DNA from: Crotophaga sulcirostris | Taxonomy: Eukaryota > Chordata > Aves > Cuculiformes > Crotophagidae | Reading direction: 5' to 3' | DNA: 64,000 bases | Assembly: GCA_013397455.1 (NCBI GenBank) | Contig: VYZB01000274.1 | Coordinates: forward strand, 1,156,876-1,220,875 | Shown here: piece after piece, positions 53,613-64,000 of the stretch | Position numbering within the stretch: the first letter of the stretch is position 1 | Layout: each line of letters starts with the position of its first letter | Notes under the pieces: generated by a model | The model's database searches: none | Told to the model about the DNA's origin: nothing | The model's input: the letters and a program-made list of their open reading frames with translations, nothing else | Program-made: the position numbers and the translations under genes

Positions 53613-56600
53613 GCATTTGTAAGATTGTGCATAAAAGATCAATGACATGAAATTCAAAGCTTGGAATGCTCAGCTCCTCTGGGCCTAGGAAAGCGATCGA
53701 GCATGACCACATCTAAAAACAAGTTCCAGTGGAGACTGTCAGGACATTAAGTAGAAGGAGTGTACAGGGTGTTTAAAATAATCAAAAGGAAATTTATTGT
53801 TTTTCCACACATTGCGTAGTAACACAGTAAAGTGACTTGCTTCTGGCTGTTGTGCAGGTTAGATGCTTCTATGGGTTGTGTGAGTTAAAAACATAGCCAG
53901 GCAGGTTTATGAAAGACAAATCCACTGAGGGCTGTAGAACTACACAAGCCATAATTCAAAGGAGGTTGTAGGGTTTTACTGCACAATTACAATTACTCTG
54001 CTTCCCTCTCTCTCATGCTGTTCTTATGCTCTCAGCGTGGGCTTGGCCAGATAGAAGATACTGGCTAGATGGTACTTTGGTTCTGACATTTTTATGGCAG
54101 TAAAGTAGCTCTGAAATCGTTCTTTTACTGATACAGGTACACATGTGTCTCACTATCTCCCAGTTTATAATAGTCATTTAAGACTTGGATGTCCGAATTT
54201 TGCGCCATTGTAGTTTGCTTGAGTCCCACTGTTAACTGTTTACAGCCCATCAAACAGCACAGGTTCTACCACAGAATGTGTATAAACAAATATCAAACAA
54301 AAAAAATATTCATAGGAGAAATAGAAGTTTGTTATAAAGCATAGTTCACTACATCCACAACTATCTCAAATGCTTTCCTGTAACTGAGACTTCATTAGTT
54401 TTTTAGCCGAGGTCTTTTTGAGGCTACACAAATTTCTGGAGCATGAACCAGAAAATATGTATGAAAATATTATGATTAATAAGTACTTCTATACACCTCT
54501 AAGCATCACATGATAGAGGAAAACTGTCATGAAAAAAAATATCATAAACGTTCATTTGCTAAGCTGTCAGGTTGAAACTTTAGCTACCCTAATAGAAGAG
54601 GTTTGGGGTTTAGTTTGTAATGATGAAGAAACGTTATATTCTAATGTTTTATCATTGCAAATAACTGAAAATGACACCACAGTATTTTGAAATGCTTTCT
54701 AACCTCAGTGTGGAATTCATGTCTTTTCAGCACTCTGAAACTAAGTTTCAAGTACAAAAGCTGCAACCTAACTCAAAATAAATTCTCAAGATTCTGAATC
54801 GCGGTTTTGTCAAGTTGGAGAATGCTATTAAAGTACTACATCTGGCCGAGATGGAGCTAATTTTCCCTATAGCAGCCCTCATAGTGCCATGTTTTGTATT
54901 GGTATTGTATTTTTTTGTTTTATTTTTTTTTCCTCATTGAAGCAGCATCTTGCTAGTTGAGCTGACAAAAGCCTTACGCAGAGGGGTCTAGCATCCAAAA
55001 ATTGTTTTCTCATCGGTGATTTTCTCATCTGTTAGAAAAGCAACTTCACAACTGCAGAAAGAAGCAAACTCTACCAAGACGGTGCCCTCTACCAGACAAA
55101 GGAAACCAGAGAAGCTCATAGGTGATGGTTTCAGCTTGGATCTCGGTTTCCTAAGGCAGGTGTCACTCTGACAATGGAGTACTCTCTTTTTTGCTTCAGA
55201 CTTCCAAGGCCAGGTCCAACATTGCAGTGAGCAAAGAAAGTGGAGGCTAACAGCCTTAGTGATTCCATTTTTAACAGTTAATTCTTCAGTCACAGATCCA
55301 CATCCTATTACTTGATTTTCAAGTCATCATGAAAGAAGAGGATGAGTCTTCAGATTTAACTCAAGAGTTCAGCTTGCAGAGGACCAGATCTACTCAGCTA
55401 ACAGCAGAGTCAAATTCGTCAGTCCAGTAGTTAGTTACAGTGGAGTAGTACTGCTGCTTACATTTTTGCTAAATTTGCTTATCTGTGAATAGCATGTGAC
55501 TGCCTCTACAAGCGAGTCACAGCTAGTTTTCAGACATCGCTTTGCCTAGGAGGAGAACACTTCAGGAAAGACGCATAGTACAGTACTAATCATAGCTACA
55601 GGGTTTTCATACAGATTGCTTTTTTGTTCTTGAAGCACTTTTCCTTTTTCTTAGGTTTGAAAGAAAGGTAAGAAACCATAATTCTATTTTGGACTTCACC
55701 ATTTCAGTACATGTTCTGCCACTCCCAAAGGCTGTATCTGCCTGGATCTGTTTCAGAGCTTTGCTAACTTCCTGAGGTCTAGTAAAAAAAATCACTTAAA
55801 CGTAGCTTAAAAAAAAAAAGAAAAGAAAAATGCAAGTTGTGTTACTATTAAAGACCTGCCTCATTCATAGCAGAGGAGTGCTCACACCAGACCAAGAAGA
55901 GACAACGCACAGATATGATGCTGTGGTAACAAAGGTATGGATCTCATTCGCCTTAACTTTTCATCCACTATCATTAATGTTCTGAAAGAATAACTGAGGT
56001 AATCAACCTAAAGCTTCTCTTGCTTTAGAATTGTTGATTTCCTTTTGTTTGCTAGTTCACTAGGAAGGTAAATATGGCTTCTAAAGTGAATGTGTTTGAC
56101 TTCCTGATTATTTCAGTCCACTGGTGGTTGTATTAAAATGGCTGATCTCAAATTTTTATGAGGCATTGAAGTTATCTTCTTCTATATCTGACCAATATCA
56201 CTCTGTGCTGTTACTGTCAGCCTGTGCTACTCAGCGGTCATCTGTCATACCTTTGTGGTACACAGACAGTCTGTGGCAGACTCAGATCTTGATGAGCCAG
56301 CCAATAAATGAGTTATTTTATCCACGTCTTTTACAGACACTAGAAGACATACTGTTTCTAAATTAGACTCATTCGTTTGCTGTGAAACACTGTGGGACCA
56401 AGTTCTCTACTTCATCAAATTCTGACATTCATTTTATCAGCTAAATAGTTGAGCAGGTGTAAGAGCACAGAGAAGAGAACATGCCAGTCATAAAATGGCA
56501 AATTCAGAGGGACAAATTAACTCCTAAAAGTTGTGTGATACTTCTGGACAGTGTTCTTCAAACACTGTGGTTCAAAACATTTATAATATTAGGAGAAACA

Positions 56601-59600
56601 GTTTTCTGTCAGAGAAAAGTCGAAAGAGGCCTGCAGGCACTGAGAGGCTGAGTAAAAAAAAAAAAAAGTGGGAGAGCTATCAAGACTAAAAGAAACTTAT
56701 GGTGAACCTGAAAATACTCTTTTTGAAAGAATTTAAGTAGATAAAATCAAGTACAGGGCCAACACAGGACCAACGAGGAGGTAAACTACAACGGCAGTTA
56801 CACAGTACTGAGCTGAAATGTGAACTCCTGAGATGCTCCAGATGACTAAAGTTCATCAAGTTTCATTCATACACAGTTTCCATTGCAAGTCCTTCTGAGG
56901 TTGAGTGCAGAACCATCACGGAAGCCACCAGCTGCTTTGAAATTACTGATTCCTAATTGAGGAGGCAAATTCTAGGCACCTTTTCTTTCCAAGTTGAAGT
57001 TCATATATAGACAATACATGGATTAGGACAGTTTGCAAATTGGCAGGTGGTTAAAAGAGCTGATACTGATTTATCAAGATATTCTCTATTACCCAGTGTT
57101 TTTCAAGCTCCATAGCAACCTTTCCTTTCCTTCAGATTTTAACTCCATACGACATCTAGCCTTCCACAGAAAAGCTGTAAGCAACCAGTAGGTAGGGGAA
57201 ATACAGGAATACCAGCTTTCAAAGTGAGGTGCTTGGATGTCACTGTATTTGTGCAGGGTGTGATCCTGGTAACAGTCAAAGCATTTCCGAAGGCCATTTT
57301 CTACTGAGTAGTCAATCTAGGCTGAAAAGTTCTGAAAATCAATATGTCAAAAACAAGAAGGAATTGGAGTATTTTTGAAAGGCCTTTCACAACTGTATTT
57401 TCATTTCTTCATTTTAAGATTTGCACTATTTAATAGCGAAGAATCTCCCTTAAAAAGCTTTCCACTCTTCACAGAATCTAAATTGTGTGCGGCCTAGAAA
57501 TGCTGAACTGATTCCGCTGCACCAGAGCCTCTTATGACAGAGAATGAGGAAGTAATGTTAAAAATAGGCTTTGGCAAAAATTAAAATGAACAAACCAAAA
57601 TATCTTTTATCTCCTCAATGCTCTGCTGCCAGAATCTGACTTGCTAAATGGAGCTACTTTTAGACTATTTTCTTAAGCATAGTTAACAGCATGAACAGAT
57701 CTGTGGTATTTGTAATAACTTCTCGTAATCCAAGTTACAATATATTTGGATGATATCAGCATAGTCCTGGTCTTCTGAATGATATTTACAAGTCTTTGGA
57801 GTTTCTTTTGATTTTGCTGCTTTTTTAAAATGGAAAAAAACCATATAGGTCTGAGCAAATTATTTTTTTGTTTCAACGCATCTATCAAGGAAAATTTTGT
57901 GTAAATTTTTGTTCCAAGCTAACAAGGAGAAGACCAGTGAGATAAATCTGGTTTTGATGATTTGGATATCCAGCTGAAAAAAAGAATAAGGATATTGTTT
58001 TAGAACAGTAACCTCACTGTAATATCACTGTTGTGTATCAAATTTATAGTGATATGAGCCAAACAAAACAATAAAGAAACAAAGATGTCACCAAGGATTT
58101 AGGAAGTATCTATTTGCACTCTAATAAAGTACCTACACTTTCTCCTAAACATGTATGCACATTATGACCCTATACAGTAAATCTTGGGACAAATAAAAGT
58201 CTTGATACCTAGGAGATGTTTTGCATTCAATTTCTTAGTTACCCTTTAGGAACAAGAAGGATCTGTTAGACTTTTGAGATGAACAGTCTTGCTCAAGAAA
58301 TAAGGAGCAATTATGGGGCTTTTTAATGCATATCTGGTGTTCTTTGGAAAAGTAGGACTAATTGTATTCTACTAGGAAACTCTTCCAGAAGAATTTCATG
58401 ATGTTCCATCATGGGCTATCTTGTCACAGCAGACAGTGGTCAAGGATCACTTCAGTCACCCTAGCTCCTCTATAAAAGAGAGGAGAAGCGCCCAGGGTAG
58501 AAGGGGGTATGTGTTAAAACAACACTTGTTACCGTACTTCAAAAAATGACATAACAGTCTTACAAATGGTGCAGATCCAGAGTGAGCCATGAGCAGCCAC
58601 ATGGAGAAAATGAAGAAATTATAGAGATAATAAAGGCAAACCTCTTTAGGCACTAAATTCTTGTCGTTCTCGTCTTATTCCCCCAGAAGTCTGAATAATG
58701 TTGTTTTGATAAATCACATGGAAGTAGTATAGGAACACAGATTCTGCCAAGATTCCCATGAGCAAATGTACAGATGAGCAAATCACTAGTAAATTCAGAA
58801 ACTGACAGTTGCAGTAGATTTCATAGGCACACCTTGAACAATGATAATGCATAAACTCTGGCTACATCAGGCAGACTGGACATCCAAGCCACATGAACTA
58901 GACGAGACTTTATAACAAATGTGGCATTCAGATGTGTTTCTGTAGAAGAGTCACTTTCATGTTCCCACATCAAAACTAGAATTGACTGGATGGTGAATGT
59001 GTAGACCCCTCTTTCTCTAATGTTATAAAGAAGATGGCTTGATGGCTGACCACCTCAGGCGGTCTTTCAACCAGCAAGATTGGTGTTGCTTCAGAACTCT
59101 TCTGTCTCACTACTGCAGAAGTCAGTAATGCATAAAACATAGAAATAAACTGAGTAATGAAAAACTAGGAATAGATTTATGAGAAGACTATGCTACTATT
59201 ACAGTACCTTAGGAAAAAAAGGATAGTTTACTGTGCTTTATTTAAAAAAAAAAAAACAAACAACTGACCTGGGGCAGATTAGGAGGAGCCTCTGAGTATG
59301 CACATTTGCAAACACAGAGTGTTCCCTGAATTCAGGTTTTCATTTGAACTGTAATGTAAGAAAGCAACACTGTTTTAGTACTAAGAAGTAATGTGTACAA
59401 AATGATGATGTTTTCCCCCCAAAATTATTCAAAGGATTTGGAATACACTGTAAGTTTTACTCTCAAATGACAGTAATACTTACTAAGGTCATAGAGGTTT
59501 ATGTCTTCTGTCCTAACCAAGGGAGTGCCTACTTAACACTAGAAAAAAAAAAAAAAGTAGCTGAAGTCCTGGGCCACAAACTGTGAACTTTCATCTAGAT

Positions 59601-59879
59601 ATTGCCCTAGAAAGGGAGCAGGTTAAACATTAATAGCTTAAGTAAACAAAGCCTATAGACTGTGGTACGTGAACAGTAATAATCATATTACACCAAAAAG
59701 CTAACCACAGAACCAGCTACAATGAGCCTAAGATGATATGAAGCAGGATATAGAACCACTGTATATTGTGTAAGAAAATGACCATTTAGCAACCACTTAG
59801 TAATGAAACAGCAAACAAATCAAACAAATAAAAACCAATAAGACCCCAGACCTTAATATTTCTATTGCCCAGTGATTTC
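53613..59879. other. Unique AT-rich sequence, no gene seen
   Basis: It contains homopolymer A runs near 55810, 56656, 59246 and 59543. Open frames are up to 101 codons (54988-55293 minus) without recognisable domains. The rightmost few hundred bases (about 59600-59880) could include the U3 part of the LTR described next, but I cannot define its left end. Confidence 0.45.
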
Positions 59880-60030
59880 TTTGTTTGACGACACTCTTTG
59901 GAGGCAGTAAGCTTGAGCTGTACCGCTCTTAATAAAAGGTACTTTTATAGAGGAATCTTACCTTTCAGTTTAATGACTGAGTGGAAACCTAAAGTTATAA
60001 CCCTGTTATAACAATTGATATGCATAATTT
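59880..60030 (+). repeat. Possible LTR R/U5 remnant
   Basis: The segment 'gcttgagctgtaccgctctt' runs directly into AATAAA at 59931-59936 and a T-rich stretch. This resembles the R region polyadenylation signal of ERV LTRs, and it lies at the right distance (about 400 bp) upstream of the gag-like start. No TG...CA ends, TATA box or clear tRNA primer-binding site could be fixed, and there is no second copy downstream. Confidence 0.3.
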
Positions 60031-60349
60031 CCATAGCAATTTGGCAATATTGATGGGCGTCTAGGCAACCACCATTGGACATACAACTGTCAGAATCAGA
60101 CGAGTTCACCTGAGAACTTCAGCGATAGGAGGTGCCAATCAGTGAGTGTTAGAATTCTCCTTCTTAATTCTAAGTATTCTAAGTCTGAGTGGGTTCCAGT
60201 TGCACCCCAGAAGAACACTCTAAGTATTTTGGGTCCAAATAGTTTAGAGACCCATCTTGGAAGCATGCTAGAAGAGGTGTTCATGACCTGTTCTACAGAA
60301 GGCACATGAATTTGGCATACGGATATAGGGAACATACCCATGATAGAAA

Positions 60350-60680
60350 ATGGGGTGCTTTTAGATAGAGTTCTAGAAAACTGGTAAAAAAAGTAGATGG
60401 CACTGCAGGTCTATCAGAAAAACAAGAAATAGCAATGTGTAACAAAGACTGGCCAGTAGTTAAAGGAATGGAGTTTTGGCATCATCAAGGATCCTTCAAA
60501 TACAGGAAATGTCTACACTCTGGTAAATTGTAGAAGATTAAAAACCTCAGAAAATGGATTAGTAGTATGTATGGGACAACTGGGCATATGACCACTATAA
60601 AGAGGATGGTTGAAAATTAGTATGAAACCTCAAGGAAAAACTTTTGCAGTATTTTTGAGTAATTTAATCAAGGTACCTGT
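60350..60680 (+). pseudogene. gag matrix-like remnant of the ERV
   Basis: Traces of a class I gag N-terminus, scattered over three frames. An ATG-GGG start (Met-Gly, the myristoylation-type beginning) lies at 60350. LLDRVLENW, the usual helix after it, is at 60358-60384 in another frame. DWPVVKGMEFWHHQGSFKY, which matches the tryptophan-proline and glycine-serine-phenylalanine spacing of gamma-type matrix domains, is at 60447-60503 in the third frame. Matrix proteins bind the membrane during assembly; this copy cannot do so. The call depends on short motifs plus the position between the LTR-like segment and pol. The remaining capsid and nucleocapsid parts are not recognisable. Confidence 0.4.
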
Positions 60681-61595
60681 ACACCCTGCCTCTTTATATT
60701 CCTCCCTTTGAATTGCTTGTTTATTTCCCCTCCCTCAATTATTTCTGTGACAAGGTGTGTTTGTGTGTGGTGTAAATTGTTCCTCCCCCACCTCCAGTGC
60801 TATATGTATACACCCATTTCCCCTGGAATGCTAGGGGTTTGGTTATGTGGGGAAACCAATACCTAGGTTAAGGGAAGATGTAGGTCAATGTGAATCATCA
60901 TTTTCCAATGTAAACCAGTTCTGGTTCAGAATATAATCCATCCTCGGCCAATGTTAACCTGCTATTGAGACAGATGTTCAGTCCAGACAGATAGATAATA
61001 TAATCTAAAAGAAGTAGAATTAACCCTATAGGCAGAGGGAAATTGGGCTACTTGGTCTCAGGTTGATCCTGTCTGAGATTATAATAATGAAACAGTCATA
61101 GGTGCTGAACAGCAGTTAAAAATCAGATAAATGTGATTAGAGTTTTCAAGAAGATAAGAGGAAATTGAATTAAAGTACAGGAATGTAGACAAAGGCCAGA
61201 GGAACACTCCAGTGAACAATGAGGAAGATTGCAACAGGCTTTGCTGGTGTACAGGGGAACGGCTCTCCAGAATTTTAATGCTTAATTGATAGCAAGTGTG
61301 TTTGTGGACAAAGCTGTCTCTGGAATCTGCAGCTATTTTAAGGATCACATGCTGGTGTAGCAAGAAGAAAAGCTTAAAGATTTATATTACCTGGAGATTT
61401 TATACTTGTACAACATGTAAATGTTCTGTTACTTGCTAGCAACATTCTAGTTTTGCTTGAAAAACACTATTTGCCAATGCAAATAGTCTTCTTCAGCAGA
61501 GAAAGGTATTTTGCATCCTTTTCTAAGCTTCATCTACACTAGTAGGAAGTAGAACTTGGAGGATTTATGTTCACAGAAGAGCAAAGGTGAATAGA
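60681..61595 (+). other. Unassigned internal ERV sequence or host DNA
   Basis: The stretch lies between gag-like and pol-like parts. It includes a pyrimidine-rich segment (60700-60800) and no recognisable capsid, CCHC knuckle, protease DTG box or RT YXDD box. Either strongly decayed gag-pro sequence or an unrelated replacement. Confidence 0.4.
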
Positions 61596-62487
61596 CTCAG
61601 AACAGGTTCAAGCTACTGTAGCAATACTTCCACTGGTAACAAAGAAATAACTGTGAGGATTTTTAGGCACAGCAGGATACCACAGACCCTGGATACAAGA
61701 GCTAGGGAAATTAAGCGAGCCATCAGCAAAAGCTACCGAGACAGAGGAGGGAAGATCATACGCTGAGGTCCACACAGATAAAAAGCCTTCCCGAGCTACT
61801 AGAAGGAGCTTTAACTTCTACTCCGGCCCTGGGATAGCCAGATTACTCCAAGACCTTTGCACTATTTGCGTGGGAGAACAAAACAGCCAGCGGAGCCCTT
61901 ACTCAAAAGCTAAGTCGACATTGCCACCCTGTGGCTTATTACTCAACTAGATCCTGTATCACCAAGGAATACTCAGTATGTTAAAAACACAGCAGCAACA
62001 GTGTCTATTTTAAAAAGGAGCAGACCATTCGTTCTGGATCGCCTAACAACCATGTATGTCCTGCATGAAACAGAACTGAAACTTAGGCCACATCCTACAC
62101 AAGCACTGTCCGCAGAAAAAGCACATTGTTAAGAATTAACAATATTGAATGAAGATAATATGCATATTAAAATCTACAATGTTTCAAATCCAGCAACGTT
62201 CCTGCCAGTTCCTTCCAATGGTAAGGTGCATCACGATTGTAAACAAGCTTGAGAGAACGTGGGCAGCTACAGAAATGTATATGGCAGTGAAAAGATTTGT
62301 GAGTTCTTGTCCTACATGTTGGAAGTTTTCTGATTCAATAACCAAGCAGGAGTCTGGAAGACAACCATGTCATTTCCCATTCCAAAGACTGCAAATTGAT
62401 TACGCTGACATGCCTCCAGTGAGCAAAAAGCACCTACTGGTAATTGTGGACCAACTCTCAGGATGGGTAGACTACCTTGGGCATTGA
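61596..62487 (+). pseudogene. pol: ERV pol remnant: RT end, RNase H, integrase
   Basis: Retroviral polymerase, plus strand. At 61600-61700 the end of RT is readable (ILPLVTKK, then in-frame TAA at 61648 and TGA at 61654, then FLGTAGYHRPWIQ). The frame from 61657 stays open for 97 codons to a TAG at 61948. RNase H starts in another frame at about 61856-61960 (LFAWENKTASGALTQKL and HPVAYYST). After a gap without clear homology, the frame at 62149-62487 (112 codons) carries the integrase zinc-finger cysteine pair SCPTC (about residue 54) and the start of the catalytic core with the first Asp in LQIDYADMPP, then LLVIVDQLSGW. The second Asp and the Glu of the triad are absent. It cannot be functional. 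Motif style points to class I, gamma-like. Confidence 0.88.
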
Positions 62488-62747
62488 AACCATTTGCATT
62501 TCCCAAGGAGGAAGGAGTTATGAATTAATGTCATTTCTGTTTCCTTTCTAAATCTACTTGGACGTGGGACTCTCCAGATACCTAGTCAAGAAGACTTCTG
62601 AGGCTGTTAATAAGGGGGTTTAACCCTTTTGCTTAGAGGTGAAGTTACTAATCTTCTCTGTGCTTGTTACCAGAGTGGAAGGATTTCAGCTGATAACCAA
62701 AAGGTGTGGGAACAAGAGAAATTAACGTATAAAGTAAAACTGGATGA

Positions 62748-62921
62748 TACTTCAGCAGTATCTCTGGGACCTCCTGGGTACCAGATTTAGGAGTATGGCC
62801 AAAACTAAATCTTTACGGGTTATTAATTCCCATAACTATCTTTGTAATACTGTTTGTTTATATTCAGTTTCGTAACTTTTGCTGCACTCAACTGTGTTTA
62901 CACCTTAGAGGCATCTGTTAA
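62748..62921 (+). pseudogene. Possible env transmembrane-subunit tail of the ERV
   Basis: A 57-codon frame without ATG, starting right after a TGA and ending at TAA 62919. It has a juxtamembrane-like part with tryptophans, then a hydrophobic span of about 17-20 residues (LLIPITIFVILFVYIQF, about 62820-62870). A short tail follows with a cysteine pair (FCCTQLC) that would suit palmitoylation. This layout is that of the C-terminus of a retroviral envelope transmembrane subunit, and the position 3' of pol fits. No fusion peptide, CX6CC motif or immunosuppressive-like domain is visible upstream. The segment 62488-62747 is not assignable. Confidence 0.4.
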
Positions 62922-63772
62922 CTTGCATTGAAAACACATTATCATGTACAAAAAAGTGTGATGCACAAAGAAAACAAAGTAAGTATTCAATGGGAATATT
63001 TAATATTTTGACTGTATGATGTCTTTCAGACTATAAATATACAAAAATGGAAAAGGAAATGTGGTCTACATTTTAACTCAAATGAACTGACTTCAAGAGA
63101 CTTCAGTTCAATAACAACTGACCAAAGTTTTGAATGTAGTCAGACAAGTGAATCCCCCATTTCCTTCTTTTTTGCAAAGCATCATGGAAAGCCCTGCTGA
63201 GAACAGTCCTATAAAAGGCTTCAGCAGCGTGTGTCTCACTAATCTGGTTACCATGTGATCTTCTCATTTCCCTCCTTCACTCATGAAACCATTCAGAGAT
63301 AAACCAAGAATCATATTACAGACTAGTACTACCTTATGATAAGTCCTGAGTCTCCAGAGACTGAAAAACAGGTTTTTACAAGAGGCTGGAAACCAGCAGA
63401 TGCACATAAAATCTTTCAAAATTACTAGTCACATTTTCAAATGGAAAGCAAAATTTATAAATTTTCAGTGATAAACAGTGTAAATTAACTCATGAGCTAT
63501 CATCTGGAACATGTGGCATCAGGTGTCTGGCAAATGAAGGAGCAGTAGAGTTATTCCAAGAACTCTCTTAAATACAAAAATACCGATGAAGAACATTGAA
63601 GGAATATAGAATTTATTATTCAGAATCTAGTGGTCAATTAAAATTGTGCCCTCAGCACAGGCAACTCAAATTTATCGTCATTAAAACCAACATCCTAAGT
63701 ATTATGTCACTCAGGACATTTCATCTGACATCTTAATTTCATATTTACTTAACACCAAATGATGAGTCAAGA
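62922..63772. other. Unique sequence between ERV and CR1
   Basis: Nothing recognised. A CTATAAAAGG TATA-like site lies at 63209-63218 in a slightly GC-richer patch and could be a promoter or a U3 relic. No AATAAA or copy of the 59880 segment is found nearby, so a 3' LTR is not supported. Confidence 0.45.
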
Positions 63773-64000
63773 GTCGTAGGGTCGTAGGGGCAGACGGCCG
63801 GCCTGGATGAGTAAGGAGCTTCTGAAGGAGCTAAGTAAGAAAAAGAGGATGTATCGCTGTGGGAAAGAAGGGGACGTAAGCCAGGCCATGTTCAAAGATG
63901 TTGTTAAGTCGTATAGAAAGAAAATGAGGGAGGCAAAAGCCCAGCTGGAGCCTAAATTGGCCACTTCTGTTAAGGATAAGAAGAAGAGTTTTTATAAATA
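63773..64000 (+). mobile_element. CR1 LINE ORF2 segment, open to the window edge
   Basis: A sense CR1 ORF2 segment from the linker between endonuclease and RT. From about 63780 the frame reads RRPAWMSKELLKELSKKKR, then YRCGKEGDVSQAMFKD, then REAKAQLEPKLATSVKDKKK and SFYK, with no stop through 64000. Upstream of 63780 there is a TAG and no endonuclease, so the copy is 5'-truncated here. A short direct duplication (GTCGTAGGG twice, 63773-63789) marks the junction. The GC content is higher and the frame cleaner than in the other CR1 copies, suggesting a younger element. The RT would lie beyond the window. Confidence 0.92.

Larger units (their letters stand above)
59880..62925 (+). mobile_element. 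Decayed class I (gammaretrovirus-like) ERV
   Basis: Colinear traces in retroviral order lie on the plus strand. They are an LTR R/U5-like segment with AATAAA (59931), a gag matrix-like start (60350 on), pol (about 61596-62487) and an env-like membrane anchor (62748-62921). Class I is inferred from the pol motifs FLGTAGY and LQIDYADMPP and the SCPTC zinc-finger pair. The element is about 3 kb against 8-10 kb for an intact one. Protease, most of RT, the later integrase core and most of env are missing, and no 3' LTR was found. Every coding piece has stops and frame changes, so it is an old, inactive copy. Pol is firm; the other parts are tentative. Confidence 0.75.

Noticed and set aside
62922..63772. 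Search for a 3' LTR of the ERV
   Set aside because: No copy of the 59880-60030 segment, no AATAAA and no defined ends; a lone TATA-like CTATAAAAGG at 63209 is not enough.
1..64000. Prokaryotic-type systems (CRISPR, operons, prophage, integrons)
   Set aside because: The sequence is vertebrate nuclear DNA by its CR1 content and gene-poor AT-rich character; no direct-repeat arrays with spacers or tightly packed genes exist.

Overview
This window looks like non-coding nuclear DNA from a bird, or possibly another sauropsid. The evidence is an AT-rich background, no convincing intact protein-coding gene, and many fragments of CR1, the dominant non-LTR retrotransposon of birds. Several fragments keep the CR1 3' terminal 8-mer signature (ATTCTATG-type repeats). 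It reads like a gene desert or the inside of a large intron. No rRNA, tRNA, CRISPR array, operon or bacterial-type gene was seen. Most open frames are 60-130 codons long, have no recognisable domain, and fit chance expectation or CR1 relics.

Layout: (i) 1-7.5 kb holds a sense CR1 3' fragment, a CR1 tail that has grown into an (ATTCT)n microsatellite, and an antisense CR1 fragment. (ii) 7.5-35 kb is mostly unique AT-rich sequence with three CR1 relics (about 20.5, 23.4 and 28.8 kb) and two weak exon-like signals (9.9 kb minus strand, 22.4 kb plus strand). (iii) 35.4-37.4 kb holds two large CR1 copies in opposite orientation, about 380 bp apart. The left copy has lost the middle of its reverse transcriptase. 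(iv) 37.4-59.9 kb is mostly unique, with a cysteine-rich ORF cluster of unknown meaning near 42 kb, an exon-like block with strong splice signals near 45.6 kb, and three CR1 relics. (v) 59.9-62.9 kb is a heavily decayed class I (gammaretrovirus-like) endogenous retrovirus on the plus strand: an LTR-like end, gag matrix-like traces, a pol stretch (end of RT, RNase H start, integrase zinc finger and start of core) and an env-like membrane anchor. Every part carries stops or frame changes. (vi) At the right edge, a GC-richer CR1 ORF2 segment runs open off the window.

The genes do not form a pathway. The history is one of retrotransposon insertion, truncation and decay. I did not find a new biological system. 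The items most worth checking are the two exon-like blocks, the inverted CR1 pair, the env-like remnant of the ERV, and the open CR1 at the right edge. All family assignments come from reading the sequence; no alignment was run.
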